NCBI GenBank assembly: GCA_963678675.1
Contig: OY783194.1
Span: 22,856,278 to 22,920,277, forward strand
Source of the DNA: Xiphydria camelus
Lineage: Eukaryota > Arthropoda > Insecta > Hymenoptera > Xiphydriidae
Direction: 5' to 3'
Length of the DNA stretch: 64,000 bases
Part shown: piece by piece, positions 9,710 through 20,969 of the stretch
Numbering within the stretch: the first letter of the stretch is position 1
Layout of the letters: each line of letters begins with the position of its first letter
Made by a program: the position numbers and the translations under genes
The notes under the pieces: model-generated
Database searches by the model: none
Told to the model about the DNA's origin: nothing
Seen by the model: only the letters and a program-made list of their open reading frames with translations

Positions 9710-10643
9710 CCGTAGAATGGGGTAAATAGGATCACTTTTGAACTTCGAAATTGTGTAACTTACTAAGTAATAGACATAGAATTTTGTTATTTATATCAAA
9801 ACATCAGTTTACACCTGAGCCATTGATTTCCAATGCAAATTTCGTCATATCGAGTGGCTTGCCATATATATATATTTTTTTAATTCTCTGATCCTATTCA
9901 CCTGCCATTGGGGTGAATAGGATCAGAGAATAAAAAGTATGGCAAGCCACTCGATATGACGAAAGTTGCATTGGAAATCAATAGCTCAGGTGTAAACTGA
10001 TGTTTTGATATAAATAACAAAATTCTATGTCTATTACTTAGGAAGTTACATAATTGGGGTGAATAGGATCAGCCATACTTTTCATATGTATAACCGTATT
10101 CCCCTTCCTTTGAGATCAATAGAATCATAAAGTTTTTTAGCCTCTTGTATTTTATCTGGATTATGTTTCTTATAATGTTTTCCCGCTACTCTTTAGATTT
10201 ATGATTTCTAGGCATTTTTACGTATTGAACCTATTCACCCCAAAACGCTAAAAACATGAAGCTAATTACAAATATTTTTTTCCACATTGTTGTAGCATAA
10301 AAATTAACTAAAACTATTTCGTGTGCTTTTATTACTAACCTGTTGGAGTCACTGACAATAATTACCTTGAGTATAGGCTTCTTAAGTTTGGAGTTTCAGA
10401 GAAAGTTTTTGCACCCACAAAAACAGCTGTCTAACAACGTTTTTAAGTTATGTATTGGTTTACAATCCTACCAACTGCTGGTAACAAAATACTGCCAATC
10501 TTTATTGTAACTATGATATAGGAAACCAATCAAGACCAAATAGAAAGGTTTTGGTGACTTATTTAGGTTTTGTGATTTTTATAAACACATTCCCACTTCT
10601 TGATCCTATTCACCCCAGCGATCCTATTCACCCCATTCTACGG
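9710..10643. mobile_element. TA-flanked palindromic element, 934 bp
   Basis: Ends CCGTAGAATGGGGTAAATAG and inverted CTATTCACCCCATTCTACGG, flanked by TA (9708-9709; 10644-10645). The left third (about 9740-10060) is itself a near-perfect palindrome centred near 9905, with GATCCTATTCACC / GGTGAATAGGATC at its middle, so end-like motifs occur four or more times (including 10037-10062 and 10604-10637). No ORF. It lies right next to a pogo-PHD transposase tail. Confidence 0.85.
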
Positions 10644-10645
10644 TA

Positions 10646-11504
10646 TCCCATATATTACGAGTAAATTAGATTTTTAGGAGGGGCGACTTTTTGCAAAAAA
10701 TGTAGTGTTCTTTTAAAAAGCAAAACCATTTTCATAAACTACGAAAAAATTTTATATGGAATGATATTATTAAAACTTTAAAAACTAACCTTTAAGTCTC
10801 CTTAAACATCCCAAATGCACAACACGGCTAAAAAACTTTCCTTACAACACAAAATTATTATAACACAATATTCATTCAAATAGATACTGCTATACTTAGA
10901 ACATTAAATTAGCCTTACAAAGGGGAGAAATGGTACTAGTCCGGGCGCTGAGGGACATTCAGTATGCAAAAACCGCAATCCTTCCACGAACAGCGTGAAA
11001 AATATTGCCGAACGTTCTACAATCTGCTTCTAGGTGATTAGAATTCAAGTCTAGCACTTCGGATATACTATTGAATCATTTTGTGGGGTCTTCATTTCCA
11101 CTGGTAATAAAAAGTTTTGTTTCAGCAATGATGTTTAAAAAGGTAAGAGCATACGTGCAAAGAAATTGAAAAAACTGCAGTTTGTTTTGAATACAAGAAA
11201 AAAAATCGTTGCAGTCGGCTGGACTTGATATAACAATTTGCTTCGGTTTCGTTTCTTTCGATCGTAATTGCGACTCAATGTACCTACTTAAGTTTTTAAT
11301 GTTTTTGCACGATATTTAGTCAAGAGAGTGAAATTATAGATAATTCAATCAAAAAAACCAAAAAAAATTTAATTTTCAATATTTGATAAAAAATAGAAAA
11401 ATTTGTGATCACATCTCAAACTGCGGCTTAAAAGTTGCGTAATATGGAGTAGAATTTTGGGAAAATTAAAAAAAAATTGAAGGGGTCGGACTTTTGAAAA
11501 TGTC
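10646..11504. other. Unassigned, A+T-rich
   Basis: Nothing recognised on either strand; a degenerate GGGTCGG / TCGGGT phrase near 11487-11512 leads into the inverted repeat that follows. Confidence 0.4.
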
Positions 11505-11682
11505 GGGTTCGGGTCACCGATTTTGGTGGTATACCCCCCTCTGAAAAAGGACCTCTAGTGGTCTACAACACCACAACCCTAGGGTGCAATACTAAAAAAA
11601 TAAGGGAGTATTTTTATCCCTAAGTTTTTTGAGAACAATATTTGTACCTATACGAGTTTCCAGTACATAATTTTCAGAAGCG

Positions 11683-11750
11683 TGTTCTGGTCGAGTGGTC
11701 ATACAGCGCGTCTGCCTACCAAATCGGTTATCTGGGTTCAAATCTCCTTT
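11683..11750 (+). ncRNA. tRNA-derived (pol III box) segment, left arm copy
   Basis: TTCTGGTCGAGTGGTCATAC, then AGCGCGTCTGCCTACC and GGGTTCAAATCTCC, give a degenerate box A and box B at tRNA spacing. This is the more decayed of the two arm copies (extra bases in the D-loop). It is a tRNA/SINE-like fossil and not a functional tRNA. Confidence 0.6.
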
Positions 11751-12129
11751 TTTTTCTCGGAAAATATTTTCTTGTAGAGTTAATAGATGTGAAACCAATA
11801 ATTAACCAATATAATTGTCGTTTAAATTTTATTTCAATGAAAAAGGAAGGATTTTTCAATAAATACGAGAGAAATTCAGGATCAATTTTTTTCATTCATT
11901 TCACATTCGCTAATAATTGGACGTACAATTTTCCGGGTGATAATTATTATCGTAGAAGCAAACGAAATATAAATTTGATTTACATCGACTAACAACAAAT
12001 AAAACAACTATAGGGAGTTTTCAATTGAAAGATCCTTCCTTTTTCATTGAAATAAAATTTAAACGACATTTATATTGGTTAATTAGATGTTTCCCATCTA
12101 TTATAACTCTACAAGAAAATATTTTCCGC

Positions 12130-12205
12130 GATAAAAAAAGACAGATTTGAACCCGGAGCGTCGAGTTGGCAGGCGGACGCGCTAACCACTCGACCAGAAC
12201 ACACT
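12130..12205 (-). ncRNA. tRNA-derived (pol III box) segment, right arm copy
   Basis: On the minus strand: GTCGAGTGGTTAGCGCGTCC, GCCTGCCAACTCGACGCTC, GGGTTCAAATCTG. Box A (GTGGTTAGCGCG) and box B (GGGTTCAAATC) are well preserved with tRNA-like spacing, but an acceptor stem does not pair convincingly. It is likely the head of a tRNA-derived SINE caught in a foldback element. Anticodon identity is not determinable. Confidence 0.65.
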
Positions 12206-12371
12206 TCTGAAAATTGTGTATTGGGAATTCGTACAAATGTTGTTCTCAAAACTTAGGGATAAAAATACTCCTTTATTTCTGAGTATTGTACTCTAGGGTT
12301 GTTGTGGTAGGACCACTAGAGGTCCTCTTTCAGAGGGGGGAATACTTCCAAAATTGGTGAGCCGACCCTCG

Positions 12372-13146
12372 TAGCCTCTGCTTGTAAGTGATAATTACTT
12401 CGAATAATTTTTTTAATTTATTTTTTCTGAAACTATATTCAAAGACGAAAAAAATGATACCCTACTTTTTATAGATATCGATATTTATTACTAGTCTATC
12501 ATTAATTGAACATTTTTTGCTTAAAAATTTTTTAAATTGATTACTCGATAACAGTTTGGAATAAAAAGCTAAAAATTGATGTGCAAGTTACTTTTAATAC
12601 GTACTAAAACAAATCAAAAAATTAGCGAAATCGAAGGGGGTCGGGTCAAAAACTCGGTGATTTGGTATGGATGCCCCATATGTAAAAGGTTTTTGATAAT
12701 GCGCATTATTTATGAAATATGAAGGGTCACCTTCATTTTCTAAAATGGAACTCGACATTTTTATTTTCATAAAAAGTATAAAGCTTACCGTGGCTTGTAC
12801 ATAAGAAATGTAAAGAAGTAATGTAAAAAATGTAAGCTACTTAATGTAAACTGGCCATTGATTTCTTTTAATGAAATGATAAAAGTGGAAATAAATAGAG
12901 TATACGGTCGATATATCAACTGTATACTTTATATTCGTTATAAATAACGAATTTCATTTGAAGAACGGTAATCGTAGTAATCTGAAGTTCTTGTACATTT
13001 GATAGGACACATCATGTGCTTGATAAAATTTTCCTTTCACATTTCCATTTTTCTTTTAATGTCTTCACAAGTTTCGAATAATTGAATGCACATTATTGAG
13101 TAAAGGGACAATTGCAGTGTGAAAGGGACATTTAAAGTAGCTCGTA
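12372..13146. other. Unassigned, A+T-rich
   Basis: No gene. GGGGGTCGGGTCAAAAACTC at about 12636 resembles the outer flank of the preceding inverted repeat (11487-11515), suggesting a further diverged end copy. Confidence 0.4.
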
Positions 13147-13335
13147 CACGGAGAAAATTGAATAGTAACGATTACCATTCGTATAGTAATGATTACCATT
13201 CGTATAATAATGATTACCGGTCGAATAGTGATGATTACTATTCTGCAGATTATTCAACACGATATTGTCGCAGCGCTCTGCTACCTATTTATTATTCTGG
13301 CTGATAATAATCGTTACTATTCAGTTTTCTCCGTG
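13147..13335. mobile_element. TA-flanked MITE, 189 bp, CACGGAGAAAA ends
   Basis: CACGGAGAAAATTGAATAGT and inverted ACTATTCAGTTTTCTCCGTG, flanked by TA (13145-13146, 13336-13337), the Tc1/mariner-superfamily pattern. The interior has short direct repeats of (G/A)ATGATTACCATTCGTATA. The CACGGAGA end recurs at 28888 and 48335. Confidence 0.85.
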
Positions 13336-13403
13336 TATGTACACATAAGGAGTTAAGAGTAGATACATATAGTAACGGGGAAGATCCAGGCATTTTTATT
13401 GTA

Positions 13404-13457
13404 GGAAGTTGGCCCCTCGTTTTCATTACTTTCCATAGCAATGGGGGCCCAACTTCA
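13404..13457. repeat. Hairpin of the GGCCCCTCG type
   Basis: GAAGTTGGCCCCTCG...ATTACTTTCC...GGGGGCCCAACTTC. It is one of several decayed relatives of the hairpin nested in the MITEs at 17511 and 21994. Confidence 0.6.
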
Positions 13458-13675
13458 AGTTCCAATTTGCTATGGTCTCAACGTTTTCTAGGATTCCACA
13501 AGTCATCTCTTAATTCTCGAATAGAGTTTTAAAATCCCCGTAAAGGAACGTTCAAGTACTCATAACTTCTACACCGGAGTAATAAATTTTAAAAAATTAT
13601 TTTGCCCATCAATTGTTAATCGATTTTAAAAATTATCGCTTGAAAAATAGGGGTATCATTCTTTTCATCTATCTA

Positions 13676-15078
13676 TCTATATAAAAATGAATGTTTGTCT
13701 GTCTGTCTGTCTGTATGTCTCTTATGCCTTCCTAAACCGTTCATCCGATTGCGATGAAATTTTGGGAAATGGTTGGACGCATGCCCGCGATGGTTTCTGA
13801 GTTAGTAAATCTTATACAGGGTGTTAAAAAAGTCCCGGTACGGCCGATTATCTCAGCGGGAAAACATTTTAGAGAAAAATGTTTAATACAAAACTTTAAG
13901 GATTTTCCCTTGGCTACCCAGTGGTCGTATTGGATTTGACCTTGACCGTGACCTTTAAGGTAATATCAAATGCCTTCCTAAACCGTTCATCCGATTGCGA
14001 TGAAACTTTGGGGAATGGTTGGACGCATGCCCACGAAGGTTTCTGAGTTCGTAAATCTTATAAAAGGTGTTCAAAAAGTACCGGTACTGATGATTATTAT
14101 GCCTTCCTAAACCGTTCATCCGATTGCGATGAAAAGTTGGGGAATGGTTGGGCGCATGCCCGCGAAGGTTTCTGAGTTAGTAAATCTTATACAGGGTGTT
14201 CAAAAAGTACCGGTACGGATGATTATTATGCCTTCCTAAACCGTTCATCCGATTGCGATGAAAAGTTTGGGAATGGTTGGACGCATGTCCGCGATGGTTT
14301 CTGAGTTAGTAAATCTTATACAGGGTGTTCAAAAAGTCCCGGTACGGCTGATTATCCCAGCGGGAAATCATTTTAGAGAAAAAAGTTTAATACAAACCTT
14401 TTAGCATTTTTCCCTGGCTACCCAATGGTCATATTGGATTTGACCTTGACCATGACCTTCAATATCGGTCTGTCTGTATGTCTCTTATGCCTTCTTAAAC
14501 CGTTAATCTGATTTCGATTAAAATTTTGGGAATAGTTGGACGCATGCCCGCAAAGGTTTCTGAGTTAGTAAATCTTATACGTGGTGTTCAAAAAGTCCCG
14601 GTACGGCTGATTATCTCAGCGTGAAATCATTTTAGAGAAAAATGTTTAATACAAAACTTTTAGGATTGTTGCATGACTATCCAATGGTCATATTGGATTT
14701 GACCTTGACCATGACCTTCATGTCTGTCTGTCTGTATGTCTCTTATGCCTTCCTAAACCGTTCATCCGATTGAGATGAAACTTTGGGGAATGGTTGGACT
14801 CATGCCCGCGAAGTTTCTGAGTTAGTAAATCTTATACAGGGTGTTCCCCTGATTACTCGGTACGGCTGATTACTCCAAATAAAAAAATAAAAAACATTGT
14901 CTATTCGCTGGCCTTAAGATAAATTAATAAAAGAAATATACTTTCCAATTTAAATTAAATACATGTGTTTTTTTAGCGTAGCATGGCTCCCTTCCTATAG
15001 ATATCTGCTAAAAATTCGTCAAATGACGGCCAAAATCAATCCACAATCTACCCGTGCGAAGCCGGGACGGGCTGCTAG
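13676..15078 (+). mobile_element. Helitron-like non-autonomous element
   Basis: The left end TCTATATAAAAATGAATG followed by (TCTG)n, and the right end CCGTGCGAAGCCGGGACGGG then CTGCTAG before T, match the usual arthropod Helitron termini (5' TC, 3' hairpin then CTAG, insertion between A and T). No Rep/helicase sequence. The exact 5' T is uncertain because of a preceding TCTA microsatellite. The interior is a tandem array (separate entry). Confidence 0.7.
13720..14850 (+). repeat. Tandem array of six Helitron-internal units
   Basis: Each unit begins TATGCCTTCCTAAACCGTTC and includes GAGTTAGTAAATCTTATACA. Units start near 13725, 13969, 14099, 14228, 14487 and 14746. Two are short (about 130 bp), the others about 250-260 bp and include an ATTTGACCTTGACC(A/G)TGACC tail. 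The 61-codon frame at 13754 lies within a unit and is not a gene. Confidence 0.85.
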
Positions 15079-16560
15079 TTAGTAATAAAACTATCGCTGG
15101 ATATCATTCGAAATGATTTCAGTTTAAATAGGTTTTTAAACCCTTTGCATATGGCGGACGAGTAGATGAAAACTTTTGAATTTTTCGACAGTTTTTCCTT
15201 TATATTAAAAAAACTGTAGAGTGAACATTCTTTATAATTTAGTAAAAACAAGTTCGTGTGGTGTTGAATCTTATTTCATAATTTTCAGAATTTTTTTCGG
15301 TTGAAAATCGCAAGTTCTGTGCATTTGAAATATGCTCCCCATAAGACTTAATGCTAATCTCGTAAGTTTTAAAAATTAATTACGAGAAAACTAGAGTGAA
15401 ATTGTTTAATTTTTTTTCTCTTATTAAAATGAGTTCACAAGTATTTTAAAAAGTGTTCAACTACGGTTTCTGAGAAGTCATTTCTCTGACGATCCTCCTT
15501 AAGAGTAAATGAAATAATAAGCAATTATCTATGTAGATCAATTTAAACTCTAGTTAAAGTGCTGTAGCTTTTTTAAAAAAATCTAGTGGCAACAGAATAT
15601 TAACATTTAACCTAAGAATAACGATTCTTCTTGGGTTATGTTAGAAAAAAATCTGAAATGTTCATTATGTAGAGGATTAAAAGGTAGGTAGCCCGAATTA
15701 TCAATTTTAATTAAATTTCGTCATTGTATAAAAAAGTTATTGCTTCTACAATACTTAGTCAAAATTCAAGCCGATTATGTAAATTCATCAGAAAATAGCT
15801 TAATGTTCGGCTTTTTTAGATGGTGTGACTGTTTTATGCGTTGACAAAATTTAATGAAAATTTATGAGTTGGGGTAATTTTTAATGTTCTCCAGGGTGAA
15901 CATTTCAGGTCAAAAGAAGAATTGTTTTCTTAGGTTGAAATAAGATCTATTATAACAATTCAGTTGTCATTTGATTTTTTTTCGAAAAATCTTAAACACG
16001 TCTGGAGTGTGGATTGATTTACACGGACGTATGTTCATTATTACATTTAGTATTCAGTTAATAAAGTTACATACAAAAATAATAGCGCACAAATATTTCG
16101 TTTACCTGTGTTGCATGTATCTCTCGTTTATTTGCCATTATAACTATTATAATTCCTAATCCTATACAAATTCTTAAAAACAGATCCCAAACAGGCATTT
16201 AAAATGGTTCTTGAGAAACAATTTAAAATATCGATCGTGCATTTGTAATTTAAAATGGATTTGTAAAACCATTTTCAATTTCTCATTTTAAAAACATTTT
16301 CCATTTGCCGTTAAAACGCGTTCGAAGAAGCATTTCGCTCGATTAAATTCGAGTCGAATTGAAATTCGAAGAATTTTGGCGCGAAATATCCAACATTATT
16401 CCATCGTTGTACGACAATCTCTTTCAAATTAACGATACGCAAAGTCCCAGCCACGGACGAAAAATGTTTTCAGAGGAGCTCCCACGTAGTTTGTTGGTGC
16501 GTGTTTAATGTATTATCTGGAAAGAATCACAGCCGAGTATGTGTACGGCCGTAACGCGAA
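15079..16560. other. Unassigned, A+T-rich
   Basis: No ORF of note and no TIR. Around 16190-16310 the phrase ATTTAAAATGG recurs four times in degenerate form. Confidence 0.4.
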
Positions 16561-16960
16561 CGCGGGTATCAACTGCGCGTGTGGCGGCGTGTAGGCGGTC
16601 CGACAATTTGTGATGGTAAGCCAACTTTCAGGCCCTCTCGCAGACTGCAATGAACCGCTAGATAGACGCGACCCGGTGTGTCATTTCCGTTGTCGTATAA
16701 ATCGTTCCCAGTGAAATGTGAAGTGCAGTTCGATCGATCGTATAATCGTCAGTCAAATCCTTCCCACATTCGCCTATAGAGCATAATTTTGAACGTTATC
16801 CAGGAGAATGTCATATTCGTCGTTATGTTGATTCCACTTACCGTGTCGCCATTTCGCATTCTTTTTCGCATTCCGACATTTTGTGTTCGACGCTTTTACG
16901 GTATATAAAGAGGATGGACATGTGACTTTTTAATTCGACGAAGTCTCATACATTTGATCG
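16561..16960 (+). promoter_or_regulatory. Possible promoter region (weak)
   Basis: A CpG-richer block (CGCGTGTGGCGGCGTGTAGG) is followed by CGTATAAATCG near 16694 with CCCAGTGAAATG about 10-15 bp on, and by GGTATATAAAGAGG near 16900. TATA-like and arthropod initiator-like sequences at plausible spacing suggest a core promoter, but no transcript or downstream coding exon is visible. Low confidence. Confidence 0.25.
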
Positions 16961-17506
16961 ATTTACTAAACGGTATGGTATTTAGTGCAGCACGTAACGT
17001 TTAACGTCTACATAATTAATTCGATTCAATTGGCTGTTCCATTTGAATCACAAGAGCGAAATTATACTGTGCGATAGGGGTTAACGTTTCCACATGCTGC
17101 TCATGCAACGGGGTATTGACGGTAATATTGAATTGGAAACGTGGCTCTGGTTACTCTTTATTCATCAAATGATCGAGACTTAAAAAAAGATTTTATAGTT
17201 AATGCGAAAGAAAGAAAGGTAAAACTATCGGTAGCTTTTTTACGATGAACACAGGTGCAGTTGCAATGTGCTTCACGATGCCTTATAATAAGCAACCTAT
17301 AATTGACATAATATGAGTTATTTCACGTTAATTCGACTAACGTTATTTAACTCTCGCTATCACAAATTTGGTTCATAATTTTGCCTCATACTGCAGTTAC
17401 TTTGAAAGAACTAAATAGATTATTTTTCTTTTCTTTTTTAATTCATTTGTATGGGAGTTATTATTATTTTGTTTTGGCCTTGATGATATAACTTATATAT
17501 AACTTT
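16961..17506. other. Unassigned
   Basis: No feature recognised. Confidence 0.4.
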
Positions 17507-17510
17507 TTAA

Positions 17511-17851
17511 CCCTGTATCTCTGGTATTGTAGCCTACGCGCAACATAGATTTCAAACACTTATTTTTCACGTATCTTTAAATAAAGGGCTTAAACTGGTA
17601 ACGTTGTTTGTCTGAGAGCTACTAATTCAAAATCACCTTTTTCATCAAGTCAGTGGTTTTTAGAATTTATATTAGAGTAAAGTGGAGTGAGATAGTTGGC
17701 CCCTCGTTGCCACGGAAAGTAATGGAAACGAGGGGCCAACTTCCTTGGCCATCTCACCTCACTTTACCATATGTTATATATACTATATTTAGCAATTATA
17801 CTAAGTTTCAGAATTTGTCTAAAGATTTTTGGGGTATTGCCAGATACAGGG
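17511..17851. mobile_element. TTAA-type (piggyBac-like) MITE, 341 bp, copy 1
   Basis: CCCTGTATCTCTGGTATTG to GGTATTGCCAGATACAGGG, flanked on both sides by TTAA (17507-17510, 17852-17855). CCC...GGG ends with TTAA are the piggyBac signature. Copy 2 lies at 21994-22334 in the same orientation with the same length. Each contains the nested hairpin element described separately. No transposase inside. Confidence 0.9.
17675..17769. repeat. Nested GTAAAGTGG / GGCCCCTCG hairpin element
   Basis: GAGTAAAGTGGAGTGAGATA and inverted TCTCACCTCACTTTACC enclose GTTGGCCCCTCG...CGAGGGGCCAAC. TA precedes it. It is shared at the same place by copy 2, so it inserted before the host MITE was duplicated. Confidence 0.8.
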
Positions 17852-17855
17852 TTAA

Positions 17856-19190
17856 CATTTGAATAATTTGTTAAAAGCTATCAAAAACCAATCGATTCAG
17901 GATCTTTTTGAAAGTAAAATCCATTAGTTCATCATTGTTTAAACATAAGTATTTCTTAATTTTGAATAAATAATTTTACCTATTGTTATATATATATATG
18001 AATTTTTAAAAAATTGTTAAGAATCGTCAACGAGCGATCAATTTAAGATCTTTTAAAAAGCAAAATTCATTTTTCCTCATTTTCTGTAAATTCAAATATT
18101 TCTTAATTTTAGATAATTATTGTTAGCCCCTATTATATAAATTTGAAAAATTCATTAATAAATGTTAAATAACGATCGATTTAAGATACTCTTGAAAGCT
18201 AAAATTAATGTTTAGCAATTTTTTAATATAACTATTTTTTAATTTTAAATAATTAATGTTACCCTCTATTATTTAGTTTAAAAAGAAAAGTTTTCAAAAG
18301 TTCTCTCTTAAAGGTTGATTTGCTTAAAATCTTTCATTTTCATATATTATTATCCATTCACAATTATTATTCTAGGATCAAATTACCCTCTCGTTATTCT
18401 TTATAACATTCTTGGCTAAAGGACTTTATCGTTTTATTTAAAAATATTTTTTGTCTGTTAATTAAGCTCAATCAATTTCTCTTTCATCGGTTATATTCAA
18501 CGAAATAATTGACATGATACTTCGCATTATGCGGTCATAACATTTTTAATGGATGTTTTATTTGGTAACTTAATAAGAAAAAAGTCTTTATGAAAAAGGA
18601 AAACACGAAGGAAGCATCTCCAATCAATTATATTACATTACGATCGTCGTATGAAGGCGACACGCGGGGTAAAACGACGCGACGTGATAGCAATATTAAA
18701 ATCGATAAAAATATGGTAACGTGTCACGTCATCGCGAGAGATCGTTACACCGCCTCGAGCATTGGTGAAGTGGTAACCAGTAGTCTCCGAGCACCGTCCT
18801 TACCAACGAGAGTTCCTTAGCTTGCATTATCGGCAACCACTTATCTAAAATGATCGCGCGATATCATCTTGCTTAAACAACTCGATCAATGAGCTGCAGT
18901 TCTTCGTCGGGCAAAAATCGTAGCCGAAAATCAGTGGGTTCTACCGCGAAAGTTGGTAAACGTGTATAGAAAAAGTTACGCACAAACTCGCCTTTAAATC
19001 GGCAGATTTTTTGATTAATTTGTATAAAGATGCAGCCGAGGAAAATTCGCTGGGTCGTTGAGATACCGGAAGCGCCGCTGCGATGTCCCAGCGTTGAGGC
19101 AGAAATCTCCATTACCAGAGGTGAGAATATTGATATTCCTGTTGCACTGTTAAGCTATTTTTGTTCACAGGTAGTTGAATTAACAATAAA
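17856..19190. other. Unassigned; A+T-rich, then mixed
   Basis: 17870-18580 shows loosely repeated phrases (TTAATTTTGAATAAATAATTT, TTTAGATAATTATTGTTA) in an A+T-rich context. A 76-codon frame (18590-18820) and the start of a frame at 19030 (MQPRKIRWVVEIPEAPLRCP) before AGGTGAGAATA, which resembles a splice donor, are too weak to call exons. Confidence 0.35.
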
Positions 19191-19224
19191 GGTATCATTA
19201 AGGCTTCTGTTAATATTAGTGACG

Positions 19225-19400
19225 TTGTTGATATTGTGGTTGTTGTCGTTGTCGTTGTCCTTATTATTATTATTATTGTTGTTGTTGTATTAAAATTAAT
19301 AATAGCCACAACAACGTCGACGACTATAATAATGACAACAAGAACAATAACAACAACAACGACGACGACGACGACTACAATAATGATAACAATGACAATG
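19225..19400. repeat. Trinucleotide microsatellite with strand switch
   Basis: GTTGTCGTTGTCGTTGTCC and ATTATTATTATTGTTGTTG on the left give way at about 19295 to CAACAACGTCGACGACT and AACAACAACGACGACGACG on the right, so the G/T-rich and A/C-rich strands swap and the array can fold on itself. Open frames here are low-complexity artefacts. Confidence 0.85.
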
Positions 19401-20283
19401 GAAAATTTAATATTTGTTGTTTGTACTCGACATCATCACCAAAATCCTCATTCTAACCAAAGAACCTTGGTCCACTCCTTCTCTAAACTCCGATCACAAC
19501 CCAGTCTTCTTAGAAATACCGGGCATTCCCTCTACCGAATCCCCAACAGAAACAAAAATTGACTGGCTAGCATTTCAATACCACTTTGAAAGTACCTCCT
19601 TCAAATGCTGCAATCTGCAAACCTCCGCAGACATCGGCAAAACCATTGTCTCACTCTCACATGAAATCCAATCTAAAATAAAAATCGCTGGCAGCTCGTC
19701 ATCGACTCCCTTGAGTAAAATCCGACTCCCACACGAGACCTGGGTCCTCATTGCCAAGAAAAATAGAGCTCGCAGACAACTACAACGAACCGGCAACCCC
19801 GCCCTTCGCCCAGAACTAAACACCTTAAAACGCGAACTAAGCTCAGCCCTACAAATAACTCGCGCCGCGAAATTTGACAAGTACATCGCAGAAGTCGAAT
19901 CCAACTTCAAACGCGTTGCTGGAAAATAATAAAATTACTCCGTAACAGACAACCCCACTCACCTCCACTGATGAAAAACGGAACCTCCTTCTCGGCTGAC
20001 GGGGATAGAGCAAATATCTTCACCGAATCTCTTAGGGACCAATACTCCCTGTTCCCTACCGGTGAAGAATTCGTAGATTTTAACGATAAGGTAACGGAAA
20101 CTGTCCGCAACTTCAAACCGACCGACCTCTCGTTCGAATACACGTTGCCCAAAGAGATTGTTTGAAGTCATTAAATCCCTCGAGAAAAACAAGGCCCTAG
20201 GACATGTCGCAATCTCCAACGGAGTCCTGAAAATACTTCCCCGCGCAAACACATAGTAGCTATCTGCAATATTATTAACGCAA

Positions 20284-20286
<3 letters not shown>

Positions 20287-20319
<33 letters not shown>

Positions 20320-20323
20320 TGTG
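20287..20323. repeat. (GT)n microsatellite
   Basis: About 15 uninterrupted GT units, then GAGTGTG. It lies within the decayed LINE, between the linker and the RT domain. Confidence 0.9.
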
Positions 20324-20720
20324 ATGCGCTTATAATACTTTCCCACAACCTGGAAAGAAGCTACAATCATCTGTTTACCCAAGCAGGGTAAACCTCTAAA
20401 TCAAGCCTCCAGCTATAGGCCAATCAGCCTACTTTGCACCCTTAGCAAAGTAGCAGAAAGCACCATCCTAAAACGTCTAACTAAATTCATCACAGAATCA
20501 AACCTTTTCTCCGAATTTCAACACGGTTTCCGTTATCACTGCGGTACCTGTCATTAACTCCTCCGCGTAGCAGAATACGTCGTCGACAACTTCAACAATA
20601 GTCGTCACACTGCCATGCTTCTAGTAGATGCCAAACAAGCATTCGACAGAGTCTGGCACGGCGGCCTGATCCACAAGCTAATCTAACTAAATTGTCCCCA
20701 TTACCTAATTGGCCTCATAC

Positions 20721-20969
20721 ACTGCCGTGCTAAGACAGGAAGTCGTATCTACACTTTAACACATTACAAAATATAACAGTTTTTCTGAATTGTTTCATGC
20801 CGTGCTCGTAGAAACGCATCCGATTTTTGTTTTTAGCTGATATATAGGAGCTGCAGATACTCCTTACACACACTTGGTACAGTAATAAAGCAGATAGATA
20901 TGTTCAAATAGCCAAAAAAGCAAAAATCGATGTTTTTGCAGATACGACTTCCTGTCTTAGCAGGGCAGT
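20721..20969. mobile_element. Foldback MITE inserted in the LINE RT domain
   Basis: ACTGCCGTGCTAAGACAGGA and inverted TCCTGTCTTAGCAGGGCAGT bound 249 bp of unrelated A+T-rich sequence. Removing it brings together the RT text LIGLIHCR and FLSNRFFRVQ. The target duplication is ambiguous (AC or TA). Confidence 0.75.

Larger units (their letters stand above)
11505..12371. repeat. Inverted repeat with 350-bp arms carrying tRNA-like boxes
   Basis: Left arm about 11505-11870 and right arm about 12020-12371 are inverted copies (for example AGAGGACCTCTAGTGGT and TTTTTCATTGAAATAAAATT). Each arm contains a tRNA-related segment. ORFs in the arms (11642-11992 plus, 12021-12236 minus) are mirror images of each other. 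About 87 percent identity by eye indicates an old element. Confidence 0.8.

Noticed and set aside
12130..12205. Functional tRNA gene
   Set aside because: Box A and B are good, but acceptor and anticodon stems do not pair and the segment lies in a decayed foldback arm.
11642..12236. Frames of 116 (plus) and 71 (minus) codons
   Set aside because: Inverted-repeat images of each other containing the tRNA-like segment; not coding.
13720..14850. Regularly spaced repeats reminiscent of a CRISPR-like array
   Set aside because: Units are long, the spacers themselves repeat, and the whole lies between Helitron-like ends in eukaryotic DNA.
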